The notes beneath the pieces are model-generated. The model ran no database searches and was not told where the DNA came from. It saw nothing but the letters and a program-made list of their open reading frames with translations. Made by a program: the position numbers and the translations under genes. From positions 93,907-157,906 of the forward strand of contig NZ_AQUY01000004.1 of NCBI RefSeq assembly GCF_000372445.1: a DNA stretch of 64,000 nucleotides, written 5' to 3'. How positions within the stretch are numbered: the stretch's first letter is position 1; each line of letters opens with the position of its first letter. This DNA is from Corynebacterium ulceribovis DSM 45146 (GTDB lineage: Bacteria > Actinomycetota > Actinomycetes > Mycobacteriales > Mycobacteriaceae). This document shows positions 60,873 to 64,000 of the stretch, piece after piece.

Positions 60873-60898
60873 GGAGTCTATTTTTGAAAGGGATTATT

Positions 60899-60997
60899 AT
60901 GATCTCCAACATCGTTGCATTCGTTGATGAAGTTTTCGGCCTGCTGTCCACCGGCGTTGACGAGCTGTGGGACGCACTGCAGGACCTGCTCTCCTAA
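60899..60997 (+). CDS. Small amphipathic acidic peptide 2, PorA-like (32 residues)
   Basis: MISNIVAFVDEVFGLLSTGV followed by DELWDALQDLLS. Paralogue of peptide 1 (same length, same ending W-x-A-L-x-D-L-L-S), strongly acidic (seven Asp/Glu, no Lys or Arg). No signal peptide; predicted as one amphipathic helix. Own promoter-like element, leader hairpin, RBS (GAAAGGG) and perfect terminator, so it is an independent transcription unit of about 200 nt. Too short for ordinary gene finders. The channel-peptide interpretation is the same as for peptide 1. Confidence 0.8.
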   Translation: MISNIVAFVDEVFGLLSTGVDELWDALQDLLS

Positions 60998-61013
60998 TTA
61001 CGAGCTGGGTTAA

Positions 61014-61050
61014 GCCCTAATAGCCTGACGGCTATTAGGGCCTTTTCTTT
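61014..61050 (+). terminator. Intrinsic terminator after peptide gene 2
   Basis: Perfect 12-bp stem GCCCTAATAGCC (61014-61025) / GGCTATTAGGGC (61030-61041), four-base loop, then CTTTTCTTT. The stem core CCCTAATAGC is the same as that of the terminator after peptide 3. Confidence 0.9.
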
Positions 61051-61449
61051 GTGGAAAAGTTGTTTCCGAAGTCTATTTGGCGGCTAAGAATTAGCTCTTC
61101 AGTCATGACTGTGAGATTCTTCATAGAATAATTGCATCGAGTGCATTTACGTATAGTGACCTGCATGTTTTCGGGATGTTCGATTATTTTGGTCAGCAAG
61201 CTTTTCTAATTTCGTTTGTGGCGGCTGTGAGACTGTCTTGCTCGGCTAATATCGGGGCTTTTGGGACAAAGTTGCAGATAGAGGAGTTGTCTGTGGCTAG
61301 TGGTGCGGAAGTTAATCGAGTTGCATCGATAACAATTAAGCGTCTGTTACATCAAGATCCGGCGTTTGCTTCTCAACGTTGAGCTTGGTTGTATTTATTC
61401 AGAGCTCCACCGAAACCGGATGGGGTAACACCTTTCGAAAGGATTCAAC
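61051..61449 (+). promoter_or_regulatory. AT-rich intergenic region and leader of peptide gene 3
   Basis: About 400 bp. A 68-residue open frame (61176-61382) lies within it, but it has no RBS and looks accidental. The second copy of GTTGCATCGATA is at 61320-61331. CTTGGTTGTAT (61384-61394) aligns with the promoter-like element of unit 1. A weaker leader fold CCACCG/CCGGATGG lies at 61407-61423, and the RBS CGAAAGGA at 61436-61443. The first half (61051-61300) shows nothing I can name. Confidence 0.5.
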
Positions 61450-61557
61450 ATGCTTGAAAACATCACCGAATTCATCAAGTCCATTGCCGACGTTCTGTCC
61501 ACCGGCGTCACCGGCCTGTGGGATGCTGTCAAGGGCCTGCTGTCCGGCGCTGCTTAA
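61450..61557 (+). CDS. Small amphipathic peptide 3, PorA-like (35 residues)
   Basis: MLENITEFIKSIADVLSTGV followed by TGLWDAVKGLLSGAA. Third paralogue, three residues longer and less acidic (two Lys). Its first half is the closest of the three to the start of C. glutamicum PorA as I remember it (MENVYEFLGNLDVLSGSG): E-N-[IV]-x-E-F and D-V-L-S align, and the aligned serine (Ser 17 here, Ser 15 in PorA) is the residue that carries mycolate in PorA. RBS CGAAAGGA six bases before the ATG. Flanked by its own promoter-like sequence and terminator. Confidence 0.8.
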   Translation: MLENITEFIKSIADVLSTGVTGLWDAVKGLLSGAA

Positions 61558-61573
61558 GTTGAGCGCTTAAAAT

Positions 61574-61601
61574 CCCTAATAGCTACGGCTATTAGGGTTT
61601 T
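61574..61601 (+). terminator. Intrinsic terminator after peptide gene 3
   Basis: Stem CCCTAATAGC (61574-61583) / GCTATTAGGG (61588-61597) with a four-base loop, then TTTT. Sixteen bases after the stop codon. Confidence 0.85.
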
Positions 61602-61613
61602 GCTATATCCAGT

Positions 61614-61733
61614 TGCTGCCAGAGTGGTCTGCTCACATGGCTAGCAATTGATGAGCTGTTGCGTACAAGCAACCGCATTTCTTGTCGAGGCAAGTACCGC
61701 AACCAAAAGCCCCAGCCATGTGCTGGGACTTTT
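61614..61733 (+). ncRNA. Candidate non-coding RNA tail, copy B, with intrinsic terminator
   Basis: Second copy of the sequence seen after peptide 1: TGGTCTGCT (61625-61633) and CTTGTCGAGGCAAGTACCGC (61681-61700). It is about 35 bases longer between the two boxes, where TTGCGTACAAGCAACCGCA adds another fold. It ends with AAAAGC-CCCAGC / GCTGGG-A-CTTTT (61705-61733), a terminator. Conservation of the boxes between otherwise drifted copies suggests function at the RNA level. Confidence 0.45.
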
Positions 61734-61762
61734 GCTCTATGCAATGCTTAAACCTTAGTCGC

Positions 61763-61993
61763 CTAGTCCAGCCCGAGAATCTCCCGCAGCTCAGCTGGCA
61801 AATCTTCCTGAGCAGTAATCGTCGGCCCCTCGTACTCCTCTAAAATTCGATACACACGGCCCCGGTCTGCGGAATCGAGCAACGGCAACTCCTGGGCCAC
61901 CATTCGAGTCAGCTCACCGCTGAGCGGCGTATTCGTCCGCTGTGCGGCAATATGCTGCGGCTCAGCCTGCTTCTTTTTGAAAAATCCAAACAT
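61763..61993 (-). CDS. Small hypothetical protein (76 residues)
   Basis: I do not recognise it. It starts MFGFFKKKQAEPQ, an aromatic/basic start that may touch the membrane. It then has LSGELTRMVAQELPLLDSADRGRVYRILEEYEGPTITAQEDLPAELREILGLD, a compact acidic helical segment. It is divergent from the gene at 62018 with only 24 bp between start codons, so the two share a promoter region. The open frame extends upstream to 62218 but overlaps that gene. Confidence 0.65.
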   Translation of the reverse strand: MFGFFKKKQAEPQHIAAQRTNTPLSGELTRMVAQELPLLDSADRGRVYRILEEYEGPTITAQEDLPAELREILGLD

Positions 61994-62017
61994 GGAAATG
62001 ACGTTACTATTAGGGCT

Positions 62018-62548
62018 ATGAGAAACCCTGGTAACACCACTCCAGCAGCTAACCCGCCCGCGAAATCTGCACTGGCCCGCCACGCGACGTACCTGGCTAC
62101 TTCCGTCATCAGTGGCCTGTACGAAGCAGTTCCTGACTACGTCCAGAACAAGACCGCCAAGCGCTTGACTCGGGTTGGCCTGCTGGCCGTATTCACCGCC
62201 GCCTACGCTGCCACCCAATTCAGTCCATTCGAAGATTCCGACGGGGATGGCGACAGCGACTTCAAAGAAGCGATCGACAGCGTTCTCGACACCTCTGCCG
62301 GCACCCTCGAAGCGGACCAGCTCTCCCCAGCCGCCACCCTCACCATCCTCGGTGGCTCCATCGCAGCTTTCACCACCGGCATGATGTGGCTGGAAGAAAA
62401 AGCCGAAACCGCCATTGCCAAGAAGCTACGCCGCCGAGGTGTCCACAAACCCCACACCCTCATGGCCTTTGGCTACGCCGCGGCCACCTACGGGCTGCTC
62501 GTCCTAGAAGAAAAGCTCGACGAGTACACCGCAACCACTGAAAGCTAG
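62018..62548 (+). CDS. Hypothetical membrane protein
   Basis: 176 residues from ATG 62018 (MRNPGNTTPAANPPAK); there is no clear RBS, so it may be leaderless: TACTAT (62005-62010) resembles a -10 box 8 bp upstream. Two to three hydrophobic segments (VGLLAVFTAAYAATQF about 53-68, LTILGGSIAAFTTGMMWL about 107-124, MAFGYAAATYGLLVL about 149-163) flank an acidic loop FEDSDGDGDSDFKEAIDS that looks calcium-binding (DxDGDxD, EF-hand-like, about 72-78). The family is unknown to me. The next gene follows 3 bp later. Confidence 0.75.
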   Translation: MRNPGNTTPAANPPAKSALARHATYLATSVISGLYEAVPDYVQNKTAKRLTRVGLLAVFTAAYAATQFSPFEDSDGDGDSDFKEAIDSVLDTSAGTLEADQLSPAATLTILGGSIAAFTTGMMWLEEKAETAIAKKLRRRGVHKPHTLMAFGYAAATYGLLVLEEKLDEYTATTES

Positions 62549-62551
62549 TCC

Positions 62552-63187
62552 GTGCCTGCACTCGAATTCGACACGCCACGCACCCTTGCTGTCATCGACG
62601 CCACCGACAGCGGCACCGGTGCCACCACATTCGCGGTCTGGCACATCGAGCTCACCACCGACATCACCACCGGACGGCTCTCCGGCGCCTGGTTGCTCAC
62701 CATCGATGCTCCGCCGCTTGAAGCATCAGGGGCACAAGCTGGGGCCGATAACGTCACAAAGCTCAAGGACCTACTGACACTGACGCCAGTACATGCCACC
62801 GACGCCGCACACACCGCACTGGCTGACCTCACAGACACGCAACCAGATGCGCTGCCGGAGCTGGACTTCGTGGACCCAGTGGCTACCGTCGCGGCGCTGC
62901 GCACCTACATCGACGACATGACGGCGGCGGCGAAAAACTACAAGGAATCGGGCAACGCGATTTCGCTGCCACGATTCCCGAAAGTGCCAGACCTAACACC
63001 ACTCGACGCCGCGTACCACGGTGAAGCGGCAGGTAAAACGGCACACGCGTGGGCGATGGCATGGCGCGAGCTCATCGGCACCTGGTTGGACATTGTGTCC
63101 GTGCGGCGCCGCCGGAAGTACCTGGCAGAGTTTGGCCCCGCCCGGCCCGATGAACCGGAATACTTCCCGCTGGTCACCGCGTCGTAA
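62552..63187 (+). CDS. Conserved hypothetical protein
   Basis: 211 residues from GTG 62552. Soluble. The N-terminal half is beta-rich (TLAVIDATDSGTGATTFAVWHIELTT, then RLSGAWLLTIDAP). The C-terminal half is helical with a charged middle (YIDDMTAAAKNYKESGNAI). It ends ELIGTWLDIVSVRRRRKYLAEFGPARPDEPEYFPLV. I do not recognise it. It follows the membrane gene by 3 bp and should be co-transcribed with it; 93 bp separate it from the last gene. Confidence 0.7.
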   Translation: MPALEFDTPRTLAVIDATDSGTGATTFAVWHIELTTDITTGRLSGAWLLTIDAPPLEASGAQAGADNVTKLKDLLTLTPVHATDAAHTALADLTDTQPDALPELDFVDPVATVAALRTYIDDMTAAAKNYKESGNAISLPRFPKVPDLTPLDAAYHGEAAGKTAHAWAMAWRELIGTWLDIVSVRRRRKYLAEFGPARPDEPEYFPLVTAS

Positions 63188-63280
63188 CTGCACTGTGACC
63201 AACCTGGGTACCCCCGGCCACGGCGCTAACACGACACACCCGAACTGCCAACTCGTGCAACCGGCTTTAAACTTCAACAC

Positions 63281-64000
63281 ATGACAGAGAACGGGTCGGG
63301 GGCCAACCCCAATGGCTGGTCACCGGTAAGTGACAACCAGCCACAGCGCGCACTGCGAATGCACAGTGCCGCCGCGCCCGACGACGCCCAAAACGCCATC
63401 GTCCTGCACATCGCAGTCGACACCAGCACTCTTGGGCAGGACGTCACCGACAAAGTGTGGCGCCGACTGCGGGTACCCATCGGCATGACCATGACCCGGT
63501 TCGGCCGCATCGTGCAAACCGTCCTCTCCCTCGCCGACACCGCACCCCACGCCTTCCGGCAACCGTGCCACGACTGCGAACCCGCCGCCGACGCCACCGT
63601 CATGCCCGCTGGTTCCCTCGAGCGCCACCAAGCCTCCGGCACTCCCTCCGAACTGCTCACCGTCGGCGAACTCCTCGCCCAACCCGGCGACAGCCTCACC
63701 TTCCTGCACGACTTCGACGAACCACTGCGCGCCACCATCACCGTGCACGTAGCCAACGTCACCGCCGGCCAACCATCCACCCTGCTTATTGACGGAGCCG
63801 GCGACATCCCAGCCCACAAAGGCGGCATGCCCTTCGACATCGCCAGCGTCAACCGCGAACTCGACGCCGAACGCTGGGTCATGGAAACCCTGCAATCGAC
63901 CAAACCAGGCCTGCAAGACCTCGTACTGCGCACCGGAATGTGGGAACTGGCACAGCTCATTTCCTTCGTCGAACCCGGCCGCAAAGCCCACGCCACCAAA
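63281..64000 (+). CDS. pRiA4b ORF-3-like family protein, N-terminal part (cut by window end)
   Basis: Open from ATG 63281 to the window end, at least 240 residues. The segment AIVLHIAVDTSTLGQDVTDKVWRRLRVPIGMTMTRFGRIVQTVLSLADTAPHAFRQ matches the pattern of the plasmid pRiA4b ORF-3 domain (strand, then WRRxxVP, then a helix where that family has LHxxIQ). It is followed by LLTVGELLAQPGDSLTFLHDFDEPLRATITV, where the family has YxYDFGDxWxH; here the second box reads LHDFDEPLRATI, degenerate. CHDC (Cys pair) sits in an insertion. Function of the family is unknown. The stretches on the opposite strand are shadows. Confidence 0.75.
   Translation, partial: MTENGSGANPNGWSPVSDNQPQRALRMHSAAAPDDAQNAIVLHIAVDTSTLGQDVTDKVWRRLRVPIGMTMTRFGRIVQTVLSLADTAPHAFRQPCHDCEPAADATVMPAGSLERHQASGTPSELLTVGELLAQPGDSLTFLHDFDEPLRATITVHVANVTAGQPSTLLIDGAGDIPAHKGGMPFDIASVNRELDAERWVMETLQSTKPGLQDLVLRTGMWELAQLISFVEPGRKAHATK

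Noticed and set aside
61176..61382. 68-codon open frame between peptides 2 and 3
   Set aside because: No RBS, no resemblance to the peptides, and it overlaps the shared upstream 12-mer; judged accidental.
60556..61557. Peptides as class IId leaderless bacteriocins or staphylococcal-type phenol-soluble modulins
   Set aside because: Size and amphipathicity would fit, but they are acidic rather than cationic, no immunity or ABC export gene is adjacent, and the match to the PorA start is better. Not excluded.
1157..63794. GCTTATTGACG as a polar KOPS-like FtsK guide
   Set aside because: Copies are about equally divided between strands, so it cannot point in one direction within this window.
63274..63999. 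Two long minus-strand frames at the end of the window
   Set aside because: They are antisense to the clearly coding pRiA4b ORF-3-like gene and have low-complexity Gly/Val or Ser/Arg translations.

Overview
The window reads as chromosomal DNA from a Corynebacterium or close relative (order Mycobacteriales/Corynebacteriales). Supporting signs are a giant type I fatty acid synthase in an accBC-accD-fas cluster, the dprE1-dprE2-aftA-emb arabinan operon, an Rpf-type muralytic protein, a DtxR-like iron box, and tiny acidic PorA-like peptides without signal sequences. The DNA looks moderately GC-rich (not counted). I saw no insertion sequence, prophage, CRISPR array, rRNA or tRNA.

Layout. 1-6.4 kb: partial alcohol dehydrogenase, a parS-like site, a Fic protein behind an operator array, a GNAT acetyltransferase, an ECF sigma factor with its membrane partner, small secreted and cytoplasmic proteins, and a gene behind an iron box. 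6.4-22 kb: lipid synthesis block on the minus strand (TetR regulator, accBC, accD, fas, then an App1-like phosphatase and acpS beyond rpf). AcpS would supply the phosphopantetheine arm that the FAS-I ACP needs. 22-37 kb: mixed housekeeping (squalene/phytoene synthase-like, NUDIX, Nei, DAACS and AbgT transporters, thioesterase-like, SDR, YggS, HrpB, GT87, Rieske, CDF, Ogt). 37-43 kb: nitroreductase, then an unsaturated fatty-acid beta-oxidation group (FadH, SDR, acyl-CoA oxidase). 43-51 kb: HPP membrane protein, ROK regulator, S4 and VOC proteins, an orphan HicB-like regulator, UDP-glucose dehydrogenase, M13 peptidase, and a membrane-anchored protein translationally coupled to a PrsW protease. 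51-60 kb: arabinan operon dprE1-dprE2-aftA-emb plus an SDR. 60.1-61.75 kb: a gene-poor island with three paralogous 32-35 residue amphipathic peptides. Each has its own promoter-like sequence and hairpin terminator, and two also share a repeated non-coding tail. 61.76-64 kb: four uncharacterised proteins, the last a pRiA4b ORF-3-like gene running off the window.

The most interesting signals are the PorA-like peptide island and a DNA word (GCTTATTGACG, 11 exact copies on both strands) that is far more frequent than chance. The word is mostly embedded in frame as Leu-Ile-Asp written with unusual codons. Next come the parS-like site and several operator arrays that can be tied to an adjacent regulator. 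Statements about families are from general knowledge; no database search was run.
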